Origin: Nemopilema nomurai
Taxonomy: Eukaryota; Cnidaria; Scyphozoa; Rhizostomeae; Rhizostomatidae
Assembly: GCA_003864495.1 (NCBI GenBank)
Contig: ML133365.1
Span: 1,061,856-1,125,855 of the forward strand
Direction of reading: 5' to 3'
Length of the DNA: 64,000 nt
In this document: positions 23,111 to 35,290 of the stretch, piece by piece
How the letters are laid out: every line of letters begins with the position of its first letter
How positions within the stretch are numbered: the first letter of the stretch is position 1
Notes under the pieces: generated by a model
Databases searched by the model: none
What the model was told of the DNA's origin: nothing
The model's input: only the letters and a program-made list of their open reading frames with translations
Program-made: the position numbers and the translations under genes

Positions 23111-23917
23111 CGGCAAACATTGTGAAATGGATACAAAAATTAGGTATTGACTTGTCTAGTTTTTGGTAAATGTATCCTTTTCTCCTCCTTTAAAATACTA
23201 AGGAACTTTTCAAAGCAGTACTAGCAACAGCGGATGAAAACTCTAGTACCTTTGATTCAATCACCTTTCGCACTTGCAAAGAAAAGAATGTACTTTAAAC
23301 GCCCATTAGCAGTTTTCTCCTTTCATCTGCAGAATTGACGCAGTATTTCTCATTCTCTAGTGATTGATAGTCGCAAGATCTTTTCTTCAAAAAGATTCTA
23401 TACATTTTGTGTAGCATAGATGATTTAAAGAAGGATTTTGGTTTAATTTTCACAACACATTTTTACAGTATTGTTATTATGCTCGCCCTGAAATAGAAAC
23501 AATTTTAAAAAAATGTATTCAGTAACTCGGATCTCTTTTATGAACACTGAAAAACAGGTAACCACTGGAAAATGAAAAGGAAATATGCAAGGTGAGTCTG
23601 GGAAATAACCTTGAAATTTTCTTAGAACCTTGCATTTCGGTTTGCTCCAAATCGTTATTTATTTGTTTTCTGGTTATAATTACGTTTCTGAGCACAATTC
23701 ACGTTTTTTCTCCTTTTTTCGAAACTCTAGACCGTTCCCTACTTGCAAAAACATCATGTGACGTAAGAATTTTTCGGCGCCTTTGAAAAAGAGTGATGAA
23801 TTTTTCGGCGCCTTTGAAAAAGTGTGATGGACTCGATTTTACAATGCTTTCGTTCAGAGTAAAATTTCAGGGATAGAGGATTAACACCCAATGATCGCAT
23901 CAAATTTTGCAGCAAAA

Positions 23918-23956
23918 ATGGACAAGTCGAGTATGTTACACGATCGACTTGTCCAT
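23918..23956. repeat. Perfect 13-bp-arm hairpin
   Basis: ATGGACAAGTCGA at 23918-23930 is exactly complementary to TCGACTTGTCCAT at 23944-23956, with a 13-base loop. Just after it CATGTAACCCGGC appears twice (near 23955 and 23980). It is just past the right border of unit copy 2. Confidence 0.8.
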
Positions 23957-26900
23957 GTAACCCGGCTAAGAAAATGATCATGTAACCCGGCCCTTACACT
24001 AAAATCTGCGTGGCAACAGAATCTGCGAGGGCCCATTCAAAATGTTTTTTTGCGCTTGCGCCATCTAGTTTGCATAACAAACGCCGCTCAGCATGCAGAC
24101 TATGCAAAGGCTATTTTGGCATCTGCACCTTGCATGGACGTTGCATCATGCCATTTCGCTTGTACGTAAAAGAATCTGGCAATCCAGAGCCATTTCTAGG
24201 CATAAGCTTTACTACATTCTACTCTCACGTTCCTTTCACCTTTGTCATATTTAGTTATTTGTCATAGAAAGCAGGTTTTTCGAAGAAAACATTTTGAGCT
24301 GCCCATCATACTTTAGGGTACTGTGGCTAAGAAAAAATCGTTACTTTTATTACCATAAAAAAATTCTACACCCATAAGTTCCCATAAGATGTTTGTTTTG
24401 ATTTTAGCGTCATCGCTTTTTATTTTCATTTCTGTCATTAATGAAATTGTTAGTTTTTTTTGTCTTGCTGGTTTTTGTATGTCTCTTTGCAACATTTCCT
24501 TCTTTGCCAACCTTTTCTTGACTTCTTTTTAAATTTAAATAAGAATTTTGGGACTGCTAATTACAAAATTTTTGGAACTTTCTTTACAAGTAAACAAAGC
24601 GTTTGTAGAACTGTACGTTTTGTGTGGAATTGCACGTTAAAAATTTTTAATGGTAGATAGTTTTAATCGTATATTTATTTCAGAAATTTTAGCTTTGAAC
24701 CCTTGTCTTTTTATGATAAATTCTGCGATACATTATTTCATATTGAACGTGTCTAAAGCCGCAAATTGATTGCTAGGCCTTGAACGCATGTTGTAAATTG
24801 AAAAAGACAATAATCAAATTAGAGTCAATTAAATTGTAAAATTTTCGTTGCACCTTGTGCATTTTTACAAGAAGGGCTGTTTCTGCCTGAAATACATAAT
24901 TGGCAGATAAATTGGAACTAGAAATTTTGCTTCTTTATTGACATGCAGGAAGATTTTATCTTTAGTCCCTCAATTATTAATCTAACTCCAATTGGGCATT
25001 TATTCGGGCGTAAATAATGGAAATCCCCATAAATAAGTATATCTTGAATGATAGAAATAACAACAGTACCGATGAGCTTAGCTTTTAAAAGTTTTTCTGG
25101 CTTCATATGAATGAAAAGTTTACAAGGGGTTATCACATTAAACTTCAACTATTAAAAATTCTTCATGCTCGATCTTTGTATTAAATAAAATTACAATGAA
25201 GGGGGTTCAAACTAATGCTATAAACTGCCAAAATCCCAGATGCGTTTCCTTCAAAATGTGCCATACTGTTCTGGTCTATTTTCCTAAACGGACACAGCGC
25301 CAAAAATGCAGAAAAATTGAATAACGAAACACCATTATTAGCCCCCTTCACTTTCTAAGACCCCATATTTCTAACTTTTCCAAGGTGCCTGCCAAATATT
25401 ACCTAATATTAAATTTTTCATTTTAAAATGCAAACAAAATTTTTCATTTTGTGTTTTGCAATCTTCAAGGAGACTCTGATCTTAGAAGTCAATAACATGC
25501 ACAAGTTTCAGGTTCAAAGGAAAATGATGCATTTATTCCTGGACCAAAGTTAATGCCTGTTAAAAAGAAACTTAGTTTGTAATAATTCACTAATAGCTAA
25601 AATGATTGGTGTAAAATAAAGTTATTTAAGATAAGATCAACTACATTATCCATTAAAATCGTGATTCTCTAGTGAGTTCAGAATGCATTCAAGGGGTATT
25701 ATGTCTCTTTTCACAAATAGCTATTGGTTGGAACATTTGAGTACTGTAGTAAAAGGGCAATCTTAATTATGTTTCAAAAATTTATCATTACGTATGTGCT
25801 ATGCTGTGCTTGCTCGCGAAATAGCATTTGACTTCCTGGGTTGTTTAATCAGCAGAAACACAGCAGCACCTCACCTCAATGGGACAGTGGGTCGCCAGCA
25901 AAAGTGCAAAGGGCAATCTTAATAATGTTTCCAAAATTTTATCATTACGTTTGTGCTATGCTGTGCTCTTTCTGCTTTTGAAATAGCATTTGCCTTCCAG
26001 GGTCGTTTCATCAGCAACAAATTAGTAGCTCACTGCATTGTAAAACGGAAGTGCAAAGGGCGATTCTCTAATCTCAATAAATACTGATAGGGCCCTAAAG
26101 CAACCCATTTCAAAAATCATCTTCTTCCGAAGAGGTAGTCAGAGAAAAATCAACAACAACTGCAGATAGACAACTAGTTTCTTTTGATGCTTGTATTGCA
26201 GTAGATTGAATTTTTATTTTGTAAGGTGACCAGCAGCAAACTGAAGATTAATTTAAAAGATTTTGAAACACTTAACTGTGTTTATTACAGCTTAAAGGTC
26301 AAAAAGTACAAAATACTTGAATAGAATCGCAAGCTAATTTATGGTTATAAAACAATATAGCAAAAATTATTTCCTTTTAATATGATAGAAAGTAAGATAG
26401 AAAGCACGTCTATCCAATTATCATGCTAAATCTAGCCCTTCAATGTCTTTTTCAATTTTTGGTCTTTGCTTCGTTAACTCTTTTTTTTAACCACATAATT
26501 AATATTATTGAAGTGCGAGCGAGCGTATGCAATCACACGAAGATGACAATGAGACCAAACTGATAAGATCTCAATAAATCGCACTATGTAGGGCCGTGAT
26601 AGTATTCAAAAGAACAGGGCGCAATTCACGGGGGAAGCATCGAGGAGCTAGGTCACCGTGGGGAGCATACGAACTTCTTTCTTGTTGGATAAAAGTTTAC
26701 TTTATCTTTAAGCAATAAGATCTAAAAAAACTTCTAGGGGTTTTTTAAGAATTTTTGTCAAAATAATAAGGCTGGTAGCTAAATTCAAGTGAAATTTCTA
26801 AGCCTTTTCACATTGGGTAAAGTAATAATGAACGAATACTTTCAAGACAAAATGTGTACAGTTGCCTCCTGAAATTGTTGAGGTTGGAATTTTAAAAAAA

Positions 26901-27577
26901 TATTCTCGCTATCAACATGCAACCTGTTGGGGCCGCTCACCAGTTTTAGAAGGGCTGCATTAAAGCAACCTTTTCTATAACATCCTTTGGAAACCAAGTT
27001 TTTATGGCTCAACTCTTAGAAAAACACTCTCAAAGTAACAAAGAGAGATATAATTCGAAGCCCTAAATATGGAGCAAGCTATGACAAGTTATAAAATCAT
27101 TTTGCCTGAAATCTACTGATATATGAAGCTCCGGGGCCCTCTATACTTGACCAGATGGGAATAGGCACAGAATAATGAATCTTTTCCGATAACATACCTA
27201 CCCTTAAGAGAAATTATCATTTTGTTACGTTTGATTGATACCATTCCTGAAATGAAATTCATCACTTTATAACGGCTTCTAGATCTTAAAGATCTGGGGC
27301 AATTTGTCCACTGAACGCTCCTTTGTTGATGGCCAATGACTATAAATACTCGTTTTTAACACTGCAAAAAACAGTTATCATTGTTATAATTAGGTATGAA
27401 TAGCTTTTGGGTTTTTTTTAATTGTTTGGAATAAGTATTTTTAAGGTCATTTATCTGACTAAGGTCAATATTATGAGACCTGGCATAAATTGCCATATTT
27501 TCCAGTTTTTTCGCAAATTTTTAATGGAATTGCAGGAGTGGCAGCATGGGGAGGGGAGACAAGATTTTAGCTAGCAT
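23957..27577. other. Gene-poor AT-rich stretch
   Basis: No reading frame here shows a recognisable domain, and the open frames are short and in low-complexity AT-rich sequence. Apart from the tandem duplication at 25752-26055 I see no structure. It could be intron, intergenic DNA or old transposon debris. Confidence 0.5.
25752..26055 (+). repeat. Two-copy tandem duplication, about 150-156-bp unit
   Basis: AAAGGGCAATCTTAAT starts at 25752 and again at 25908. Both copies go on through ATGTTTC, ATCATTACGT, TGTGCTATGCTGTGCT and AAATAGCATTTG. A third start (AAAGGGCGATTC) occurs at 26055 but does not continue. The copies differ at many sites, so the duplication is not recent. Confidence 0.85.
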
Positions 27578-27597
27578 CCCCCCCCCCCCCCCCCCCC
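27578..27597 (+). repeat. Homopolymer of 20 C
   Basis: An uninterrupted run of C flanked by CTAGCAT and GCCGTCGG. Shorter C-runs occur near 52652 and 54037 in the MITE complex. The length is likely to be imprecise in any assembly. Confidence 0.9.
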
Positions 27598-29122
27598 GCC
27601 GTCGGTAGCCATTCAATTTTTGCTTTCTCAATACCGTCGGCACTTGATGGCTGTCACCCCGTTTCCATGTTGTTTGAATGACCTAAATAATCGACGAGAA
27701 GCTGCACTGGCTGGTTTATGGGTTTATGAAAACCATCTTAAAAAATTCAATCTCAAAAACGATGAGTTCTTTTCCATCTAGGGCTGCTTTGTCGGGGAAT
27801 TTTCAAACCTGTCAGCAAATAAAGGATGGTTCATCCAGCCTAAAAGTTTTGGAAAAATTAAGAACAACCAGCCTGAATTTAAATTTACTGGTTCTCATGA
27901 AGAGAGTGTATTAGTTGCTCTATTCTGATAAGTTGTCGGAGGAAATTGGTTGTCTTTTTTCGCGCGCTGAGGCCTGAAACATGAGTTCTAAATTAACTTC
28001 AGAAATAAAGAAGCGCTTTAAAATGGCTTGGCCTAAATTGACATTATCTGTTTTGTTTATCTACTGGAAACTTTAGGGTACTGGGCTTTAAAACTGCAAT
28101 GTTTTATCTCAGTGTGCTAGACAACATGGGGGCCAACATGTTTGTTTTTTTATCTTACACGATCAATATAATTAAAACTACTTAATATTATAATTGTACC
28201 TTCTATTTTAAACTTTGTTGTAAATATTTATGTTGAATTTTTACCGTTTTAACTACCGATATGGTTTTCATCCAAGCTAACAACTCTCCTTAGTACCGAC
28301 ATAGTATAGACAAAAGATCTCATGCCAGTGTCATTTAATGTCAGCATTATACCAACAATTTAACTTTTTCCCGAAAAAACGTTTGGCTCATAAAAGGCTG
28401 TTTTTTTTGCGCTTAAAGGCCGGTTTACACGATCATATTCAGGTCACATTTGCATCACATATTTTATATGATCACAGGCAAATTTTAAATCCTCATTCTC
28501 ACCTCCCATATTTTTTGGCATCATTTGACACTGAGCAGCGTCATCATCAGAGTCATTTGGGAATAGATGAAACTTGAGCATTTTTATTGAACGAAACTTT
28601 TCTAGCAAATTCAATTCGTGAGCCACGTTAGCGTTGTTCCCACCATGCTCTATCACTTAATAGCTGAATATCCTAAATTTGAAAAATCACTGAAAGGATG
28701 GCTGTCAATAAAGATTAGCGTGGAAATGCCATCACTTTCAGAAAGCAATTATCACCACCATGACGTTTTGTCGCGAAATGATCAAGAACAAAGTTGAAAA
28801 ATGCATGGCCTTGTAACTCAAGTCCGCTGATTAACCCTTCGCGGTATGTTGCGCGTCTCATAGAACTTCAACATGTAACTTTTTATTGTTAAGAAAAAGC
28901 TTTCTTATGAAAAAAGACGGATACACCAATTTCTGAATGTATAAAAGATGTTGCCTTTTTGAAAGCTGCCCGGACTAAATTCCCAGCGCGACCTCAACCC
29001 CTAAATAACATTGTTCCGTAAATACATCAAAGACACATCAAAGTTGATCTGAAATTATAGGCCATGAGGAAACAATCTATAAGCCATGGTCTCCCCACCA
29101 TCGGTAAGCTGCAAGTCAGCAA
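27598..29122. other. Gene-poor stretch with one possible transposon end
   Basis: No recognisable gene. Near 28413 the sequence TTAAAGGCCGGTTTACACG resembles the TTA-target plus G-rich inverted-repeat start of PIF/Harbinger-type MITEs, but I could not find a matching opposite end. The minus-strand open frame 28444-28656 lies just inside it and has no known motif. Confidence 0.35.
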
Positions 29123-29758
<636 letters not shown>

Positions 29759-30180
29759 GCTCTGGAAAAATGCTCTGGTCTGCAGAGTATGGCACTTTTC
29801 GACGAGATCTCTGGTGTGCACGAGCAAAAAGCCTGGTGTGCACTACCAAAAGTTTCAAGTGTGCTGTTGTGCACCAGCTTTTTTCCCCTCTTGTGGTTAA
29901 AAATTGTAAATTTGCATTATACTTTAAAAATGCGAAAAAGCATTGCGTGCCTTTATTTTTGCCCCCTCTCTTTCTTCTTTTTGTCGGGGTCATTCCAGAA
30001 GCTTATCAATGTGGAAGACTCAATAAAGACTGACGTCTGGGAATTTGTTTGGAAATAAAATTTTGTCTCAACAATTTTTGGTTAAGTAGGTAATCATTAA
30101 ATATAGAATAAGGACATTCGCACATTCGTGCTGACAACGTTTGCTCTCAGACTGTCACTTAAAACCTTTGCTATCAAGCC
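29759..30180. other. No gene seen
   Basis: About 420 bp between the microsatellite and the C2H2-type fragment. Overlapping short open frames on the plus strand have no recognisable motif. Confidence 0.5.
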
Positions 30181-30750
30181 TTATGATTTAAAAAGCTGCC
30201 AACCTCCCAGTCCCAGATCTAGCATTATAAAATGAGTAAATATACAAAATCCTAGGCTTGCTTTTCTCAATTTAGACCATAATTCAACAGCATCATCATT
30301 TGTGAACATAAATAATTCCTTCGAAAATCGCTCTCGCAAACTTGAGGGAAAGCATTCATCTGAAGAGATCTTTTCGGCGCATTTCAGTACGATGGCTTTG
30401 AGCTGTAGTGGATGAAGCTTTTGACGACTTACTTCATCAGCAGAATAGTTAGAAGAAGAAGATGTTTGTGCAGCACTGGACAAGGAAGATATGGGAGCGT
30501 CAGAGGAAGAAGTAATATGACGATGTTTTGAATTTGTGTGCCTTGATAGTCCGCGACATGACTTTCAGGCCCTCCAACAGACGTTGCATTCGAAACCTGC
30601 AGGGTTTTCTTAGTCTCTGGTAACTTCTATGGCAATATTTTTAATCTGACAATTCAAACCCTCATCTTCTTCCAGAAATCCTTCGTTAATTAGGTACAAA
30701 ATATCATCAAGTTCCTCGACAGGTAGAGATTCCTGTTTGTTAGAGGCCAT
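30181..30750 (-). pseudogene. Decayed C2H2-finger protein fragment
   Basis: On the minus strand, from a methionine at 30750, the reading is acidic (EELDDILYLINEGFLEEDEG), hits a stop, and continues as GFECNVC followed after one more stop by KSCRGLSRHTNSKH, a C2H2-type finger. A Ser-rich linker leads into HPLQLKAIVLKCAEKISSDE and RFSKELFMFTNDDAVELWSK. The last block resembles a helical region I associate with uncharacterised, often multi-copy cnidarian C2H2 proteins, but I cannot name the family. With two in-frame stops and no continuation after about 30240, it is a broken fragment. Confidence 0.5.
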
Positions 30751-31685
30751 AATCAGCCGGATTTTGCACCTTCGGGTTGTTGATGTTGCTGGTTCAACCT
30801 TGAGGCGCGCACAATCGGAAATAACAATAGCGCATTGTTCCCTTCCAGATCTCTCTCTTGTGACTATGTTTTTAGCGATCAGCTTAAGGTAAATAAGGAC
30901 TTGTTTTTAAAATTTCAAGATGGAATTATGTGAAACAACGACTGCAAGAAAGTTGCAGTAACTACGTACGAAAAAGCGATCAAGGTTTTCCATCAGTACC
31001 ACGGAAATGGAGAAGGGCACTTTGGTTCTTAGAAGACTACAGCAACAAATTCGCGCGATTTTAAGAGGAAAAACATTTCCCAATGGGTAAGAGTTTTTGC
31101 GGAATCGCAAAATAGTATTCCAGACTTTTGAAGTAACGTCAGTTGTACTGGAATTTTAAATTATTCATTCAACATCGCCTTGATTTTTATTCTTGTTGCT
31201 TGGTTCAATAGATCATGGAATAAATTTTTGAAGTTTTTAAAGGATCTGTCGTCACAATAGTGCTCGTACAGCTCTTTCAGAGTTTTTTTAAAATTACATC
31301 AACTTCTGGCAAAGACTGTAATTTGGTGTTGCTTGACTAGTCCATTATCTGTCAAGATCATTTCATGGTATCCTTTATAGCCATTGGCTTTTTATTTGAA
31401 GATAAAATTGTGCGAGGCATGTCAGTTTTTGGGACCAAAACTACGCAATGTGGATGTTGACTTCCAGCCAATCAAGGTATCGTTACATCCTTATACAACG
31501 TTTCCAAGATATATCAGAAGTATAATTTTAGTCTTATCTAAACTACTTTAAACGTCAGACGCTTAAAAAATAAGAGGTCTATTGCATCGTTTAGAAATAC
31601 AGAGCTCAATTCGAAAATTGCATGATCTTCATTTAGGATTGCAAGTGAGTGAAACATCATGACATAGTGTAAATTTTTTGATAGG
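30751..31685. other. No gene seen
   Basis: About 930 bp between the C2H2-type fragment and the integrase exons. The minus-strand frame at 30907-31110 is short and has no recognisable motif. Confidence 0.5.
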
Positions 31686-33060
31686 TGTCAAAACCTTGGG
31701 AAATGGTGGGAATTGACTTCATTACTTGTTCTTAAGCTCCGAGAGGAAACAAATATATCCTTAGTGTTACTGATTATTTTACAAAATTGGTGGAGGCATT
31801 CCCCACTGTATCAAAAGTGGAGTCCTTCGTCACAGAGTGCTTATCGAAATTATTCTATCAACACGGAGCACCTGACAAGATCCCAGGGATGTTCAAGTCA
31901 GAGAGTTCATGAACAAGGTAGTATCAGTGATAAGGTTGTAAGCAGTCAGAATGCTTACAGATGTGTCTAAACACATTTTTGTTAAAGTGCAATGCGTTTA
32001 ACAGCGTCTAGACAAATTCTTTCAATGTTGAGTACAGAAACAAAGAATTACAGTTATTTCTAAAATCGTATTTGTGTAGACGGGATTTTCAAGTAAAAGT
32101 GCTATCAAATTGCAGCTGTGAATAAAAATTAAGAGCCAAAAACTATTTGATCACTCATAGGGAAACGTTGCGTTCTGCAAATATTTAAAAATAGAGCAAA
32201 GCAAACCGCGGCCTACCATCCTCAAACTAACGGCTTGGATGAAAAAACGAACCAAACTGTATAAAGGTAGGAAATATCTTCATCTTATCATTAATTACAG
32301 CAAAATAGCTGAATTGAATCGACTCAATTATAGTAACATAAATACCCGAAGTTTTTTAAATGTAGCGAAAATTGATGTTTGATTATGACTTTTCCACTGT
32401 CTTCTTAATCAAGATATTCATAAATGATGAGTGAATTTATTTTCAGGTCACTCGATAAAATGGTGAACGATAGGCAAAATAAATGGGACCTGCACCTTGA
32501 CACTCTGGGCAATCAGGACAAGTGTTGTTTTTGATAAAAAATTTTGCATTGTTCAACAAAATTTTTGCCTTTCCGATTGCTATATAATTGAGAGGCTAGA
32601 AGACCAGTTCAGTTGGAAAATAATGGTGAAGATTGGTCCAGTGTGAGTGTTTTCAAAAATAAAAATATCTCTAATAAGAAATGCCGATTTTTCACTACTC
32701 CAATGGTTTCGGGGACTATTAAAGCACTTAATATCTCTTCGTGTAGCTCTTTTAATCTTTAGTTATTAATGGAATTAATCTATATCGAAAAATCTGTCTT
32801 ACAGGTTACGATTAACTTGCCTTATCTCAAAACGTTGACAAGGCACAAGGGAGACAAACAAAATATTATAGAGCTAGAGACCCGATAAACGGAAAGCGGG
32901 TTTTATTCGAAGAAGGGCAGTTGGTGCTTCTTTTTAATTCGCAGAAGGCGTCAAAAATGGGCGATTCCTACGAATTATGGAAAAGATTGCAGCTATGTGA
33001 TACAAATTGCAAAAAATTCACTACATAACAAAATTCGACCAGAAATAAAACAGAATTTTC
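31686..33060 (+). pseudogene. Ty3/Gypsy-type integrase (rve) remnant divided by intron-like gaps
   Basis: Four blocks resemble a retroviral-type integrase core and C-terminus in order. (1) 31690-31915: WEMVGIDFI with the first catalytic Asp, VTDYFTKLVEAFP, and after a frameshift RDVQVREF with the second Asp. (2) About 32195-32265: YHPQTNGLDEKTNQT with the catalytic Glu. (3) From 32447: DKMVNDRQNKWDLHLDTLG. (4) 32810-32960: KAQGRQTKYY and VLFEEGQLVLLF. The gaps have splice-like ends (AAG|GTAGTA at about 31916, TTTATTTTCAG before block 3). This fits an intron-bearing integrase such as Ginger-type DNA transposons or a domesticated copy better than a retroelement. A stop and at least one frameshift are visible. 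Confidence 0.6.
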
Positions 33061-33087
33061 AAAGTCAACTCCATTCTCAATGTTTAG

Positions 33088-33661
33088 GATGTTTCGAAGG
33101 TGAAAGGACCCGAAATGGAACAAGGCACACCAAGAACAGATGACCAGGTAGTTAGAAGCATTATATTGTTGCGATTTTCACTCTACTTGCATTTTTCAAT
33201 TGCATTTGTGTTAGTGTTACAAGAGACCTAACTCAAATTGAATACTTTTTAATTTTTAGGATGTTCCGAAAATAAAACGACGTGAAATGGAACAAGAGAC
33301 ACCAAGAACAGATGACCAGGTGTTAGAAGAATTATATTGTTGCAATTTTCATTCTAATTGCCTTTTCCAATTGCATTTGTGTTAGTGTTACAAGAGACCT
33401 AACTCAAAAAGAATGCTTTTTAATTTGTAGGATGTTCCCAAAGTAAACAACGTGAAATGGAACAAGGAACACCAAGAACAGATAACCAGGTAGTTAGAAG
33501 AATTATATTGTTGCAATTTTCATTCTAATTGCCTTTTTCAATTGCATTTGTGTTACTATTACAAGAGACCCAACTCAAAAAGAATGCCCGTTAATTTGTA
33601 GGATATTCCGAAAGTGAAACGACCGGAAAAGGCACAAAGAACACCAAGAACAGATGACCAG
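33088..33661 (+). repeat. Tandem array of four duplicated 20-codon exons, about 171-bp period
   Basis: Four near-identical mini-exons at 33088-33147, 33260-33319, 33431-33489 and 33602-33661, each preceded by a T-rich tract ending in AG and followed by GTAGTTAG or GTGTTAG. Exons 1, 2 and 4 are 60 bp and keep the frame; exon 3 lost one base. They encode an Asp-Val/Ile-Pro/Ser-Lys start, a basic centre and a constant TPRTD(D/N)Q end. The intervening about 111-bp introns are also duplicated (ATTATATTGTTGC, TTGCATTTGTGTTA, ACAAGAGACC). They sit directly downstream of the integrase blocks and may form its C-terminal tail. Confidence 0.8.
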
Positions 33662-33665
33662 GTAG

Positions 33666-34505
33666 TTAAGGTCCATTCACACTTGTCGTGTTGTTCATGC
33701 CGCAGATCATAAAAGCGTTTTTTTGACGCACAGCTCGGTGCCAATGCGTTTTTTTGCAATGCGGCAAAGTTGAAAAAATCCAATAAAAACGGTTTGTGAC
33801 GCTCAGATGGCTAGTTCAAAAAGGCTGCTAAACACGTCAACAAGGAGTTATTGATTGAATTGGTTAGAAAATATTCTTGTCTTTATGATACATTGCGGAA
33901 AGGTTACAAGGATGACAGTATTAGGGAAAATGCCTAGAAAATGGTTTGCATCGTTGCGTTGAACCATGTGAAAAAAGACCAAAAAATTCTGGTTCCTGCA
34001 CGAGTTTTTATTAATCATTTCGCGCTGCTTATTACTCTCATCTTCAGCAATATCTTAAAAAAAAACAACCAAATTAACGACGTAGATCGAACATTTGATA
34101 TGCTTGCTTTCGGCTTATGATAACTGTAGTTCTACCCCAAACCTTGAACATCCTGTCAAACGTCCTAAAAAATCTGCATGAACAACTTGGCATGTCAGGC
34201 TAACCATGTCAGTCTGAAATTATTTTAATAAAAGCCATCGTTGTATTTTAAACTTGCTATTAGGCTTTAGAAGGTGTCAACATAACTCTCTAAAATTCTA
34301 TAATTTTATTTGTTTTAACAAAATTTTACTGTTAGTTGAGCTTAGGATTTTTTATTTGCCATACAGATATTGCAATGCTGAAAAGAGTTTTCAAAAACTT
34401 GAGAGACCGGTACATGAAAATGAAGAAAGAGTGCAAACCGCGAGGGAGTGCAGGAGGGGTTCCTTTGTTGCCCTCTAAGTGGCTGAGTGAGATCCAGTCA
34501 CAAAA
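33666..34505 (+). pseudogene. MADF-domain gene remnant, probably from a Harbinger-type element
   Basis: Two exon-like blocks. 33830-33950 reads NKELLIELVRKYSCLYDTLR, then KGYKDDSIRENA before a stop codon: the first part of a MADF (Myb/SANT-like) domain. 34364-34505, after an acceptor CATACAG, reads LKRVFKNLRDRYMKMKKECK, then PRGSAGG and SKW: its second part. A methionine with MASSK at 33807 is one frame off. The segment opens with TTA then AGGTCCATTCACACTTG, like a Harbinger end beside its TWA target, inserted in the intron after duplicated exon 4. No matching right end or transposase was found. The tail of an apparent MADF/BESS-like protein is what survives in the 6.2-kb units. Confidence 0.55.
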
Positions 34506-34995
34506 CGTAAATTTTGTATCATTAAGAACCTTTTCGATTTTGAATAACATTATTAGATTAGATAGCGTCTTTTTAAAATGGGGTGCCGTTTGAGAGAGGG
34601 GAGATACTATTGACCACTGTGGTATTATTGAATTGCCTCCCCCCTCTTGCATAAGCAATCTCCTCAAATGGGCCCCTAAACTGGAACTGAAAATTCTTAA
34701 TAAGCCCCTACCCTTTGAATAGGACCCCTTCTTAACATGCCAATTTTTACAATACATGGTTTTAGTTTCTGGATGGATACGACATTCGTCGTAAAGTCAA
34801 ACTATTAAAAACGAAACATTTTAAATTTTTTTTAAAACTTATTTTCAAAATATTTGTTCTCTTGGAGTGGACTTGAATAAAAAAAATTGCTTCAAAGCTG
34901 TTTTCATGGCGACTTAAAGAGATTTTTTATTATTATGAGTTAAAAGCTTCTCCCATGTTGCCCTCGTTTTGCACTATGAAAGGCAGATATTTCTA
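34506..34995. other. No gene seen
   Basis: About 490 bp between the MADF remnant and the left TTAA of the Kolobok-type element. No recognisable coding frame. GAAAGGCAGATATTTC just outside the left end has a look-alike (GAAAGCAGATATTCC) just outside the right end at 42961. Confidence 0.5.
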
Positions 34996-34999
34996 TTAA

Positions 35000-35205
35000 A
35001 GGACAAATCCGGTCAAGAATTTTTTTTCTCTATTCCATACATTTACAGTACGCAGAGTTTGATTTATTTTGTAGAAATCACGTATGGGTTATATTAATGG
35101 TTGAAAATCGCGTTGAAAGGTCCGAGTTTTATCAAAATATTGCCTAAAAACCGCGTTAGTAAAAAAGCCTGGCACTAGTTAACTCGTGACGTAAACTGAG
35201 TCAGA
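35000..35205. repeat. Left terminal inverted-repeat region of the Kolobok-type element
   Basis: The left end runs from AGGACAAATCCGG at 35000 to about 35205. Matching blocks with the right end are separated by diverged sequence: the outer 15 bases, AAAACCGCG near 35148, CCTGGCACTAG and GTGACGTAAACTGAGTCA. Presumed transposase-binding region. Confidence 0.75.
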
Positions 35206-35290
35206 CATTTTTGGTCGCTAGGTCTGTTGTTAGTTGTTAGGTAACAAACCACAGCTACCGGATAGGCCTTAAAAGTTGATGATACTAAAA

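Larger units (their letters stand above)
17610..23820. repeat. 6.2-kb higher-order unit, copy 2
   Basis: Near-identical second copy of 8070-14259, in the same orientation and preceded by its own array. It generally has the more open reading frames: the transposase is continuous, and the SWIM-to-YqaJ linker lacks the 5-base insertion of copy 1. Its right edge continues past GGCGCCTTTGAAAAAG into sequence not found elsewhere in the window, so this is the right border of the higher-order repeat. Confidence 0.93.
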
